A DNA stretch of 64,000 nucleotides, taken from contig JASANC010003005.1 in NCBI GenBank assembly GCA_030248135.1, forward strand, positions 62,001-126,000, read 5' to 3'. Of this stretch, positions 33,890 through 45,572 are shown in pieces. The position numbers and the translations under genes were made by a program. Under the pieces are notes generated by a model. It saw only the letters and a program-made list of their open reading frames with translations. It made no database searches and was not told the origin of the DNA. Numbering within the stretch: position 1 is the first letter of the stretch; the number at the start of each line of letters is the position of its first letter. The stretch is from Theristus sp. LFF4_11 (Eukaryota > Nematoda > Chromadorea > Monhysterida > Xyalidae).

Positions 33890-36800
33890 ATGGAGGTGAA
33901 CGAGCAGAACATGCAGGCGTTGATCGGTTATTTGGGCAGCACATTGAATCCGGATGTTGCCGTTCGCAAACCGGCTGAAGCGTTCTTGCAAAGCATCGAA
34001 CAAAACAAAGGTTTGTTGACTGCCGTTGTCGAAGAAAACTTTTTTTCTTTCTGATGTTGCTTCTGCTTTTTCCATTGTTGTGGGTGTTTGTTTTGCTTTT
34101 GCATAAACGCTGCAGCACGAAACGAACAGAGAAAATAAGCACGAAGAAGGTGTCTATTTTAAATGAAATGATTTTATTGCAGGTTTTCCGCTGCTGTTAC
34201 TTGCAGTGGTCAAAAGCGAAACGACAGCGCTGAACGTACGCATCTCTGCAGCCATCACACTGAAGAATCTCGTGAAACGCAATTGGAAGGTGGGTTTTTT
34301 CTGCTTACGGATACCAATCACACATAGGGTTGGCATGGTAAAAATACCGGTTTTTTTACCGGTAAAAAAACACGTATTTTTACGCGTTTTTTTACCAGGG
34401 CAAAAATTGGTGCCTTGAAAAAAACGGGAAAAAGACCGTTTCTGTATTTTTCCGGTTTTTTTCGTATTTTTCCGGTTTTTTTCAATTTCGGACTCTGAGT
34501 TTTTATATCATTTTTGATGAGAAAATGAGAAAATCTGTGACCAAGAAAAATATGATGACGAAATTGACACTGATGTTTTGAAAGAACTGTTAAGCGAGGT
34601 GCAAGAATCGGCTGGAGCTGCCGAGCTGAGCTGAAAATTTTAAAAATTCGAAATGTCGCTCAAAATTGTCTTTCTGACACAATTACTGGCTTGTTTTCTT
34701 TTTGATCTGAACTGACTCTAAATTCGGTTTAATTGCGTTATTGTAGCAAATTGTGTTCGTCTATTGTGACCAAAGACTGTCCGGTGAAAACGCTGTGGTT
34801 TTTTCCTGTGTAATTGGTGGAATATAAACGATTGAGCAAAAGGTAATGTTCGATTTATTGCTGACCTTTTGGGTTTTCAAGCCCAAACATAATTTATTTT
34901 CTTTGTTGGTGCACGATATTTTGAACAAAGCATTCTGATAGTTGTTTTCACAAAACCTGGTTCAAGTTTAAAGTTGGCTGCGGCAAATATGCGGGTTTTT
35001 ACAAGTTTTTGGCTTTCGTTTTTTTCCGGTAAAATTACCGTAATTTTACCGGTAAAAATACAGGTTTTTTTACCACGATTTGAAAAAAACGGTATTTTGC
35101 CAACCCTAATCACACATATTGGAGCTGGCCTGCACCGCACCCAGTTTTTTAACGTTTTTGGCAGTCCTGTTGTGTGTCGCTGCTGCACCACTGATGTGTC
35201 GCTGCTGCACCACTGAACGCTATGAAGCTTCGCAGTTTCGTTTTCTTAGCATGAAAATAATTCACCTGCTCTTCGTCGCGAGAAAATGTCTGTCTCTAAA
35301 ATTTATTCAGGTGCTTTAGTGGCGTATCAAGATTAGAGACCACCAAGCCTTTCAGAAAACTGGACGTGTCAAACAAACGAGTTTTCACCCCCAAAAAAAA
35401 CTCGCGCTCAGATCGTAGACGAGGAGCCGGTGCGTATCGCCGACGACGATCGCGTCATCGTCAAACGCGAGCTCATCGGTCTCATGGTCGGTGCGCGCGA
35501 CGTCGCCGTCCAACGGCAACTCTCCGAAACGATCAGTCTGATCGGCCGCGAGGATTTCCCAGAGAAATGGCTCGACCTATTAGACGCGCTGCTCGTTCAC
35601 TTTGCCACGGACGACTTCGCCGCTATTCACAGCTGCCTCCAGACGGCGCACTCGTTGTTTCGGTAGGGGAAATTTTTTGTTGGACGTTTGGTTTTTACGT
35701 TGTTTCTTTTTCATTTTGTGGATTTGCCACACGCCGGAACTCGCGATCGGGAACGTGTTCTCGATGTTGACGGTGTGCTGTCAATCACGGGGCCGGGGCA
35801 CCGTTTGAGCTTGTCATGTCATGATGAGTCATGACGCCGGAACTGCGTTAGGTTGAGTGATCGATGTTTTCATGCAGATCTTTCCAACTTTTCGTTTGAA
35901 TTCCAAACGTGTTTTTCACAGACTGGCAGTATCAGTTATCAAACGACAATCAAATAACGACCACAACCGACGAACGAAAACTGCTGCGAAAAAAACCGTT
36001 TTTTCGCAGACGTTATCGTCACGAGTCGCGATCGGACGCACTCTGGACGGAGATCAAGTACGTCCTGGAGAAGTTCGCCGCGCCGCTGACCGTCCTGCAC
36101 AAGCGCGTCGCGCAACTCCAATTCGACTCGGCCACCAACGCCGCCACCGCAGTTGAGCCGCAACTGCTCGCACTCTGGCAGTGCTCGGTCGTCATCGCAC
36201 AATGCTTCTTCGATTTGAACGCTCAAGATCTGCCGGAGTTCTTCGAGGACAACATGGCCGAGTGGATGCCGTCGTTGTTGACGTTACTGCGGACAGACTG
36301 CGAGCGCGTACGCCAGCTGAGTGAACCGGCCGATGACGAGCCGTCCGTCGTGGAACGATTGCGGTCCGAGATCTGCGACATCGTCGCAATGTGAGCGCGC
36401 TGGTGTTGTCATTTGTCGGGTTTTGTTTGGGGAATGTGAGCTCTCACTCAACCAATTGAGTGAAATGCAGGTGTAGCGGAAATTTCTGTTGTTTAGCTGG
36501 AAAATCTATGCCACGTTTTTTTTTTGAGTCAGGGCTTGGAACCTCTCGGAACCGTCATTATTGTCAATGCCGTCGGAACGATTTTCTGCCGTTTTTTTTT
36601 AACTTTGAGTTATTTTATAATAATAAATAAACAATAATAAAGTTTATTCTAACAGAACGTTTGATAAACCGGTGAACGTTAGGTTTTGCCCGTTTCTTTG
36701 CTCCCGTGACAAACAAAACCACTTCCCGTTCGCAGGTACGCGCAGAAATACGACGAGGAATTCGCGAGCTACCTGCCCGCGTTCGTGCAACAGGTCTGGC

Positions 36801-39800
36801 AACTGCTCGTGTGCACGTCGAACGAACCGAAATACGACTCACTAATCGCGAACGCCATCAATTTCTTGTCGAGCGTCGCCGGGCGACCGCAGTACAAGCA
36901 GCTGTTCGAGGCCGATGGGACGCTGCAGCAGATCTGCGAGCACGTCGTGCTGCCGAACATGCTGTTGAGGGAGGCTGACAAGGAGCTGTTCGAGGACAAC
37001 CCGGACGAGTACATCAGGAAGGATATTGAGGGTCGGTCGGGGGGGGGTCTGGTGGATTGTGTTGTTCTTTCCACTGCTTCTTGTGTGACGTCCCGCGCTC
37101 TTTCAACTGGCCAACGTGATTAGGGAAGGTTCTGACAAGGAGCTGTTCGTGGGTAACCCGGAGGAGTTTGAGATCAGTAAAATTATAGGAAATCAGCTGA
37201 TTGGTTGGTGATCGCGTGCGCGATTTCTGTGCTGGACAAACTCCGCCCCATCTCAATACTCGATTGTTCGAGGGCGACTTTTGTTGTACAACTTGAATGC
37301 TTGCCAGATTGGCTAGTCTCAAACTAGCGGATCGATTACGAGACAAATGAGTGACACCGTGACGAACATCGTATCCCCCCACCCACCTTCTTTCCTGTCA
37401 ATTCGCCTGACAAACCTATTTCTTCCAAACATTCCAGGCTCCGACGTCGACACACGCCGCCGTGCGGCCAGCGATTTAGTGCAGGCGCTCTGCAGGCAGT
37501 TCGAGGCGCAGGTGATTCAGATCTTCAGCGGCTACGTGAGCCGCCTGCTGCAGGAGTACGAGCAGAATCGAGGCGACCACTGGCCGCGCAAGGATCTCTG
37601 CGTCTATTTGGTGACGGCGTTGGTCAGTCGCGGGCAAACGGCGAGGCTGGGCGCCACGAAGACGTCCGAGTTGGTTGGTCCATTCGAAATTGCTCGGTTT
37701 TTTTCCATAAAATACGCGCCACGTTCTCGGGTGTTGTTTTCTACTCTTTGGCTCTGAATATTTGAACACTTTTGGAAAATTGTTCGCCATTGGCTATGTT
37801 GGGAATGTCCAACCCCTGGATGTTCGGTTCGTTCAACCAAGCGCGAGAGATTCTGCAGCAATTGTTTTGTGTTGCCGCATTTGAGGTGAACATGGCCGAC
37901 TTCTACAACGAGCACATCTTCCCCGAGTTGTCGTCGGCCGAACCGAACTCGACGCCGATCCTGAAAGCGGACTCGCTGAAGTTCCTGATGACGTTTCGCG
38001 GTCAACTGCCGGTCGAGTGCGTCCACAAGAGCGTCCAGTCGGTGGTGGTGCTGATGCTCGCCAACAGCGTGGTCGTGCGGTCGTATGCCGCGCACACGCT
38101 CGAACGACTGCTGACGATGAAACTGCAGGTTGCCTTCGGTTGAGGAGGGGCACATCCACTGATGAGGCCTATTGATGTTGGCCAGGCCGAAATGCACAGA
38201 ACCATCCTTCTACAACCTGGTTGAGTTGGGTTGTTTGAATTTTGTATGTTTATCAATCACATGCACTCAGTTGGCCGCGCGCGCCCATGCTCGTCAGTAC
38301 GACAAGACCCCGGCTGCATAGCCGAACAAAAAAAAACGATGACCACCACAGACGGATGTTATGGCTGGCTGAACCATCAGCGAAACGGTGAATACACACC
38401 ATGCAAATCAACCAATTTGCGTATGGTGGTTCTGTGCATTTCGGCTTGGCCAACGTCATATGCGGAAGAGGGGTGGCCTCATCAGTGATTGCAATAATTG
38501 CCCATCATCAACTCGATATCGTCGTGCAGCCATCGAACGCGCCGCTAGTGACGGACGACCAACTGGCGGAACACGGCGCGCAAGTTTTGACGAATCTGTT
38601 CGCGTGCATCTCGCGCCACGGCACCGAACTGAGCGAGCACGCGATGAAGTGCATCATGCGCAGCATACAGCGACTCGGTCGACACGTCGTGCCGCACACG
38701 CACGTCATCGTGCAGAAGCTGTCCGAGAAACTCGCGCAGGCACCGTTTACTTATTGTTTTTTTTTTGAATTTTTGAACAGTTGACCTCCGTAGAACATTT
38801 CCCGCTCGCGGATTGGTTGTATGCATTCGGTGCGTGCATTGCTGTGGAGAGGCGGAGTTTTCGGTTTGCCTAGAATCGATGCATCACGTGACCGCCAACC
38901 AATCAGCTGTTGGATTTGTTATACAGCTCGATGGAGACAAAGAGTAGAGCAGAGCAGGTCGTTCTTTGATTGACGGCGCTTTCCACAGTCTTCCACACAA
39001 CTCGAGAAAGAACGCTTGCCAAACACCTACCCACTACTTCTGAAACGCCCTGTATTTGTAAGTTATGTGCAACTAGCTGATTGGTTGGTTCACTGCACAC
39101 ATGGTATGATGCATGCTGCATTCTGTTCATATGCACTGCTGGTATGTGGAGTCTGCCTGTACAGAATGCACGCATCACACTGTACGTGTGTAGGGTTGGC
39201 ATGGTAAAAATACCGGTTTTTTTACCGGTAAAAAAACACGTATTTATACGCGTTTTTTTACCAGGGCAAAAATTGGTGCCTTGAAAAAAACGGGAAAAAG
39301 ACCGTTTCTGTATTTTTCCGGTTTTTTTCGTATTTTTCCGGTTTTTTTCAATTTCGGACTCTGAGTTTTTATATCATTTTTGATGAGAAAATGAGAAAAT
39401 CTGCGACCAAGAAAAATATGATGACGAAGTTGACACTGATGTTTTAAAAGAACTGTTAAGCGAGGTGCAAGAATCGGCTGGAGCTGCCAAGCTGAGCTGA
39501 AAACTTCAAAAATTCCAAATGTCGCTCAAAATTGTCTTTCTTCCACAGTTACTGATTTGTTTTCTTTTTGATCTGACTCTAAATTCGGTTTAATTGCGTT
39601 ATTGCAGCAAATTGTGTTCGTCTATTGTGACCAAAGACTGTCCAGTGAAAAAGCTGTGGTTTTTTCCTGTGTAATTGGTGGAATATAAACGATTAAGCAA
39701 AAGGTAATGTTCGATTTATTGCTGACCTTTTGGGTTTTCGAGCCCAAACATAATTTATTTTCTTTGTTGGTGCACGATATTTTGAACAAAGCATTCTGAA

Positions 39801-42800
39801 AGTTGTTTTCACAAAACCCGGTTCAAGTTTAAAGTCGGCTGCGAAAAATATGTGGGTGTTTACAACTTTTTGCCTTTCGTTTTTTTCCGGTAAAATTACC
39901 GTAATTTTACCGGTAAAAATACAGGTTTTTTTACCACGATTTGAAAAAAACGGTATTTTGCCAACCCTATACGTGTGTGCCACCAACCAATCAGCTTGTT
40001 GTATATAATTTACAGATAGACAAGTATAAAATCACCGCAAAAATGAAAGAAGCGAAATCCTAAATCCAACATATCTAATCATGTTCGTGAGAAACGTTGT
40101 TGTCAGTCTCCTAATGCTAGTCCAAAGCAAGCTTATCCGAGCGAAGTCTTTTCACGGACCTGCATGGACAAACCTGAGTTGTAAGTAATAACGTTGCGGT
40201 GATTTTTAAATTCACCCATTTGATCGGTGGCTCTGCCTATCATGATATGTTTCCGAGTTTTATTTTCAGATCGCCAAAAATCCCTCGAAGCCGCATTTCA
40301 ATCATTTCCTGTTCGAGTCATACTGTGTACTGATCAAACAGGTGTGTTTTCAAGTTCAGAAATTTACTGCTTCACAATTTGCAATACGTGTGGTTTCGAA
40401 TTGGTCTCCATCTTAAATGGTACCGAACCAAACGCAATGGCAATCTTGCGCGTTTGCGCGCCCCGCCCTGTCTCAAGTTTACACTGAAATCACACCTGAC
40501 CAAAAGCACCATGGTCTCCGACTTAGTTTTGAAAGAAACCTAAAATTTTCTGATAGCTTGAAGCAAGAGTGATGCCTTTTTCTGAAGGTTCAAATTTGAC
40601 CAAATTTGAGGAAACAAGTTTTGAACTTGTGTGGAGTGCGGGCTAGGTTTTTTTTTTCAAAAAGTCGGTTCTGCAATTTGCAGAAATTTGGTAAAAATTT
40701 TCTGCAAATGAAATTTGTTTTCTGCAAATTTCAAAAACACGACGAAGATGGTTTTTGTGCTTGTTAAATGGCATTTTTTTCGCTCTGAGCATCATTTCTT
40801 AACGATGCGCAGAATTGCAATTGCCAATTGCATTGTTTTACCGCAGAATTTTTCAAACATTCAGAAAAAACACCAAAACCAAACCAGATTGCCAAACCAA
40901 ACAAATCACCAATCATTCGTTTCAAATCATTCAACCAAACAACAACACAATCAATATCAAATGAAAACCCTCATTGCTCAAATTCCGCAATCAAAGCAAT
41001 GGCTTGGGTCGGTTCGACGTTCGCAAAGGTGCAAAGGTGTTCGGTTTGATTTTGTATCGCCTCTTTGTTTTCATCCCCAGATACTGCATGCTTGTCTGCA
41101 GTTACACTCGGGCCAGGGAATTGAATTCGTTCGCGTTTGAATCGTTTTCATTCGTCAGCGATACTGCCCTTGCCCGGCAAAATTGATGAATAAAACTGGT
41201 GCAGATACAGCAGATGAGATCGGCATTTCCGTACGCCAGCAGCTGTTCAGATCCATCCATCTCAGACGGTAAAATATTTTGGCAGCCTTTAGAACACTGT
41301 GCGCGTCTTCGAATCGGTTGCTGAGATTCTCGACAAGCTCGACGACAAACTTGCGAAACGTACCGCCGCCAATGTCTTATTTTTGCATCTTTTGCTGTGT
41401 GGATGATGGTCACTTTATTCTAATTCCAAAAAAGCTAATAGCAAACAATAATTTTCGATTTGATCTGATTCTGTTCGTTATTTTTCGAATTTGAAATACT
41501 CCGATTTTATTTACGAAGGCAACACAAAACGCCCGCCAATCATTGCGCTACAACACCCGCCGAAAAAACTGTTTTTGAAAAAAAAAATTTTAAATTTTTT
41601 TCATGGTGGTGTGCCCCCGCGCTAGTTTCCACAAAATGAATATTGCAGAACCAAAGTTTGTATGCAAATCTGTTTCTGCAATTTGCAGAAATCTGCTAAA
41701 AAATTTCTGCAAACGGTCCAAAATTTCTGCAAAAAACCGACGTTTTTCTACAAAAAAAACCCAGAGTGCGGGTCAATCGACCCAAAGCACCGGTCTTGAA
41801 ACAACGCCAGTTTTGAAAAGAAAACTCAAAAATACGTTTTTTCGGGAATATAAAATCGCCGTTTAAGGTGCATGCAAACGCCGGCGGCAATACTGAATCG
41901 ATCGTTACTGAATTTGAAACTGCGCTGTTTCCACCGTTTCAAGCAATCCTGCAGACCGACGTCGTCGAGTTCATGCCGTACGTCTTTCAAATACTCGGTG
42001 CGCGTTTTTCTGGTTTTTTCTCTCGATTCTCTAACTGATCAGACTGCTTCACGTGATCTGACCTCCATCGCCGATTCGTGAAACCCGAAGGTACCGAACT
42101 CCGCGCGATCGCTGTCCGCGATAGAGGGACGACCAGCGTTCCGCCCGATGAACCGTCCGATTGCCACTTGAGGAGGGCTGCCTCGGTAGTTCGGAGAGTC
42201 AAACAGCCGAGTTTTCAGCCTCAGGCTCGGTTTCGACCGCAAATCGCTCGCTGTTCCCCCCCCCCCCCGAATCGTTGTAGAACAGTGGTGCACTCTCTGA
42301 ACTTTCCAAATTCCCGAATGTTTTTTACACAGCGATGATGCTCGACTTTCGCGCCCGCTCGACCGGCATGCCGCCGCCGTACGCAGCATTGTTCCCGTTC
42401 CTGCTGATGCCCGCACTATGGGAGCGCACCGGCAACGTACCCGCACTGGTGCAACTGTTGCGCTCGTATCTTCGTGTGGCGGCCGACGAAATCTCAAGCA
42501 CCGCTAGTCAATTGAACGGACTGCTCGGCATTTTTCAGCGATTGGTCGCCTCGAGGACGCAGGATGCGTTCGGATTCCAGTTGGCCGATGCGTTGATTGA
42601 GTATGTTCAGTGGGTGAGTGCTGACTGGAGTCGTCGTCATGAAAGATATGGTGCACTTTCGGTTGTCCGGTTGTAATACAGTATGTTTCGTTGAACATGT
42701 CATCTTTTTTTATCAAAGTGTAGAGCTCGTGAAAAGGAGAAAAGGAGAGAGATTGGAACAAACAAATGTTTCGCCAAAATTTGTGTTTTTTTTTGTTTTC

Positions 42801-45572
42801 GACGGAACCCGATTCCAAATCATCTTTAAAATTCAAAGTTTCACTGACTCCGTATTCTGCCAGAAAGTGACAGGTTTTATAAAATACACCGTAAACACAG
42901 TGATGTTGCATATCTATACATAAACCACACAAAAACATGAACGAGTGACGTCCCCACTCGACCGATCGTAATCTTGTTTTTTTCTGTGGCAAATGTCACT
43001 TCGCAAGACTGTCAAGTTGTCATTTTTAACGTGTTTTCAAACATCGTTTTCCAAAACGGTAGAACAATTTCTTTGCAGAGCTTCTTGCAAGAGTACGTGC
43101 GCAGCATGTTGATTGTTGTATTCAAACGATTGCAAGCGTCAAAGACCGTGAAATTCACGAAGTCACTAGTGCCGTTCCTGTGTCTGCTGATCGTGAAACG
43201 AGGCCCAATCGAAATCATTCAACAGCTCGAAGCGATTCAGGTACAGGCAAAAGCAGCTGATTGGTTGGATTTTTAGTTTAGGGGGGGGGGGGGGTGGAGT
43301 TGCCGTGGTTTCGCCCCAATGCCATGCCAGTTTTAACGAAAGACTCAAGCAAACATGCAGCCGACGTCGGCTGGACTCACGGATTACTGTTTTTACTAAC
43401 TTTTTTATTTTTTAGCGCATTCAGTTGCCTGAGAGTCAGGTACGGTTCGTTGATTTGGTACAACTCGTCCGGTTTGGTACAAATGGTTGCACCAAACAAC
43501 AAAAAAATTCGGTACAAATGCTGTTGTTGTTGTTGTTTTTAGCTCAATTTCAGGCAGGCATGTTTGTGATGGTGGTTGAGAAGCTGCTTGTGCCGGACGC
43601 ACAGAAGGTCACCAGTTCGCGTGACAAGAAGATCTGCCAAGTCGCCATTACACGACTATTGACGGAGTCGCCAAAAGAAGTGACAGCCAATGATACGCGG
43701 TAGGTCGGTTGATTGTGCGGTGTATCACGACAGACCAATCCTTCAACACTTGTACCGCTTCTTTGCGGCGAGGGAAAGTTTGTGGGAGTTTCGGCCAACT
43801 TTATGGTTATGCTCCGGTTTGGTAAACCACTGCGTGGTACATCACAACCTCGCACAGGACTTGCCGAATCGTAAAGATTATTTGCAAACTCACACTCACA
43901 GCTGTAAAGACAGTGAACTTTTGTTTTCACCCGTGATTTCTGTCTAATGGTGGCCCAACGCAGTTACCACACACAAACACACATGTTACCACACACAAAC
44001 ACACATGTTACCACACACAAACACACATGTTACCACACTCGAACATTTTCTGTCCTCTCTGCGTTTTGCTCGCGTCTTCGACGCAGAATTTTGCGTCACA
44101 AATCCTGCCTCTGCTATGACAGCGTACCAATTTTGCTGGTGTGTCTGCGAATGCAGCATGAATACGTGCTCATGTGGCACAGGGTAGTCAAGAAACCAAT
44201 TCAAATAATGTGATCTGTAACTCAATAACATATCCAACTGACTGAGTGAGTGATGCTTGCATTCTGGGCAGGCATTGCTGCGGAGCCGGAGTTTGTTTTG
44301 CACAGAATGCAAGCATTACGATCACCAACCAATCAGTTACTTGGATATATTGAGTACGACGTATTGTCCCACTGAAATGACGTCATGTGCCGCCAAACAT
44401 GCGCTTGCCGTTCACTACAAACCAGACTTTCCGTTTAGCCGATTTCTTCCCGTAAACAAATGGCGAATGTCGAATCCAGTCACACAAACTGGAAATTTTA
44501 GTGCCTGTACTTTGACAAACGGGCGTTTTAAAGCGAATGTCGCATTTTAGTCCGGACACGTTTGAATAACTCCACAATATTCGTATTATTGATTGGCTCT
44601 TTACAGTATTAGACTGTAATTTGTCATCGTTTTGTCTCTTTCGCAGCGCCGATCTCTGGCCGTCACTGTTGCACTCGCTGATCGCGACGTTCGAGCTGCC
44701 CGAGGACGCGTCGACGGACGACGACGCAGCGTTCGGCGGCGACCAAGCGGAGCAACAGTACACGGCGGCGTTCTCGCAGTTGGCCTACGCCGCTGGCGGA
44801 CAAACGCACGCCATCGATCCCACTGGTAAACACACAGTTTGCAATCTTGTTGGTGTTGGCGTTGGGATGTTTAGACGATGTTTTTAGCCTGCGCTAACCC
44901 AGAGAAGCGTACACAGAACGCCATTGAGTAGGGCGCCCGTCGAGTTTTGCTCTGTCACTCAGTGCCTATACACCGCTCGGCGGGGCTCGATCCCCGGAGC
45001 GCGCAGACTGTAGTCTGACGCGCTACCACCAGACCACGAGGGTGACGAGGGTGAATTCTTGTTGTTGTTGTTTGTTCACGGTTACTCGCGACAATGTTTT
45101 GCCGTCTGCCCGCCCCCCACTGCGGGCCGGGCTCGGCACCAGAGTCTAGAGACGCCAGTCGTCGGGGACGCATGTTCGGAGGCATAGTGGGTTCTCGGAA
45201 ACTGAACAGGAGAATCGTGTTTGTGGTTCGAAGCCACGTGCTATGCCGGTGCCATAGGCCACTTGAGACTACTGTGGTTCGTCTTCACTCAGTCGGTGTC
45301 TCACTTGGGCGATGTTGTGGTTGTACGGTCACACTCACACACAACAACAAGCCAATTTGAAACGTTTTTTCCTCAAGTGAGGGCTAAATTGCAAATGGCC
45401 ACTGCTTTCAGGTGTCACGAACGCAAAAGCATTCTTGGCGCAGCAGTTATCAGCGCTGTCTAGTTCGGAACCGGAACGTTTAAAGAAATACGTTGAGCAA
45501 TTGGATCCGTCTGCGAAGCAATTCATACAAACGTACATGACTGAGGCCGGTGCCGGACTGGGAGCTCGGTGA
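33890..45572 (+). CDS. CSE1L: exportin-2 (CSE1L/CAS), importin-alpha re-exporter
   Basis: Karyopherin-beta family protein that carries importin-alpha back to the cytoplasm with Ran-GTP. Fifteen exons: 33890-34010, 34183-34289, 35412-35662, 36010-36390, 36736-37031, 37438-37673, 37886-38128, 38530-38739, 40270-40341, 41868-41997, 42333-42613, 43079-43240, 43554-43699, 44647-44825, 45412-45572. The sum is 2,976 nt, or 991 residues; human CSE1L has 971. Landmarks: RISAAITLKNLVKRNWK, SLIGREDFPEKW, QDLPEFFEDNM, AQKYDEEFASYLPAFV, DVDTRRRAASDLVQALC, IFSGYVSRLLQEY, NPSKPHFNHFLFES, ALWERTGNVPALV, DKKICQVAITRLLTESP and AAFSQLAYA. Exon 8 ends CAG/GC, so intron 8 appears to be GC-AG. Introns 2 and 8 each carry a hAT-like element, and intron 14 a SINE. 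AATAAA is present near 46062. Very secure. Confidence 0.96.
34325..35108. mobile_element. hAT-like element, TAGGGTTGGC ends, copy 1
   Basis: 784 bp in CSE1L intron 2. Ends TAGGGTTGGC and GCCAACCCTA with a perfect 8-bp duplication ATCACACA (34317-34324 and 35109-35116). ACCGG-rich subterminal repeats (TTTTTTACCGGTAAAAA) lie inside both ends. An inner stretch on the plus strand can be read ENEKICDQEKYDDEID and ends in a stop; it may be a remnant of a longer element's ORF. Confidence 0.9.
37191..37256. mobile_element. partial GCTGATTGGTTGG MITE
   Basis: Left end AATCAGCTGATTGGTTGGTG plus the CAAACTCCGCC block, in CSE1L intron 5. The right end is missing. Confidence 0.45.
38811..38912. mobile_element. 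GCTGATTGGTTGG-type MITE in CSE1L intron 8
   Basis: GGATTGGTTGTATGCATTCG at the left, GGCGGAGTTTTCGGTTTG in the middle and ACCGCCAACCAATCAGCTG at the right. Confidence 0.55.
39072..39996. mobile_element. GCTGATTGGTTGG MITE interrupted by a hAT-like element
   Basis: The left part (39072-39190, starting AGCTGATTGGTTGG) and the right part (39970-39996, ending ACCAACCAATCAGCT) are halves of one MITE. The element at 39191-39969 sits between them with an 8-bp duplication of host sequence. Confidence 0.75.
39191..39969. mobile_element. hAT-like element, TAGGGTTGGC ends, copy 2
   Basis: 779 bp in CSE1L intron 8, closely similar to 34325-35108 along its whole length. Perfect 8-bp duplication TACGTGTG (39183-39190 and 39970-39977). 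Differences from copy 1 are scattered base changes and small indels, so the two insertions are probably recent. Confidence 0.92.
40025..40031 (+). promoter_or_regulatory. TATA box upstream of the candidate nested gene
   Basis: TATAAAA begins 56 nt before the ATG at 40081, inside CSE1L intron 8. A second AT-rich TATATAA lies at about 40002. The spacing resembles that of the small secreted gene at 30241. Confidence 0.35.
40081..40487 (+). CDS. candidate secreted peptide gene overlapping CSE1L exon 9 in another frame
   Basis: Exon 40081-40180 encodes MFVRNVVVSLLMLVQSKLIR, a signal-peptide-like start, and ends with a consensus GTAAGT donor. Joined to the acceptor at 40270 it stays open to a TGA at 40485-40487, for 105 residues. 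The first 72 nt of exon 2 are CSE1L exon 9 read one base out of frame, and the rest lies in CSE1L intron 9. The mature part contains five Cys (VILCTDQTG, YCFTICNTC, RVCAPRP) and one Asn-Gly-Thr sequon. A TATAAAA lies upstream. There is no homology I recognise. It could be a chance ORF: an open run of this length is unlikely but not rare. Confidence 0.35.
40488..41867 (+). other. rest of CSE1L intron 9
   Basis: About 1.4 kb of AT-rich intron with TTTCTGCAAATT-type repeats (40670-40730 and 41670-41730) and short frames on both strands that show no homology. Confidence 0.4.
43964..44042. repeat. 21-bp tandem repeat
   Basis: ACACACAAACACACATGTTACC repeats about three times and then degenerates, in CSE1L intron 13. 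Confidence 0.75.
44235..44345. mobile_element. GCTGATTGGTTGG-family MITE, diverged copy
   Basis: Ends ATATCCAACTGACTGAGTGA and ACCAACCAATCAGTTACTTG with TGCTTGCATTCTG/CAGAATGCAAGCA arms, in CSE1L intron 13. Confidence 0.5.
44869..45045 (-). mobile_element. tRNA-derived SINE in CSE1L intron 14
   Basis: Minus strand GGTCTGGTGGTAGCGCG, then a GGGGATCGAGCCCCG B-box region, then the CTCTGGGTTAGCGCAGGC tail. Intact, of the same family as 31851-32005. Confidence 0.7.

Noticed and set aside
37604..38197. 197-codon minus-strand frame
   Set aside because: Antisense to CSE1L exon 7 and its introns; the plus strand has clear homology.
43964..44042. Possible CRISPR-like repeat array
   Set aside because: Units are contiguous with no spacers; it is a simple tandem repeat in animal DNA.
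43947..44213. Frame with repeated HTHMLPHTNTHVTT
   Set aside because: Made by the 21-bp tandem repeat in a CSE1L intron.
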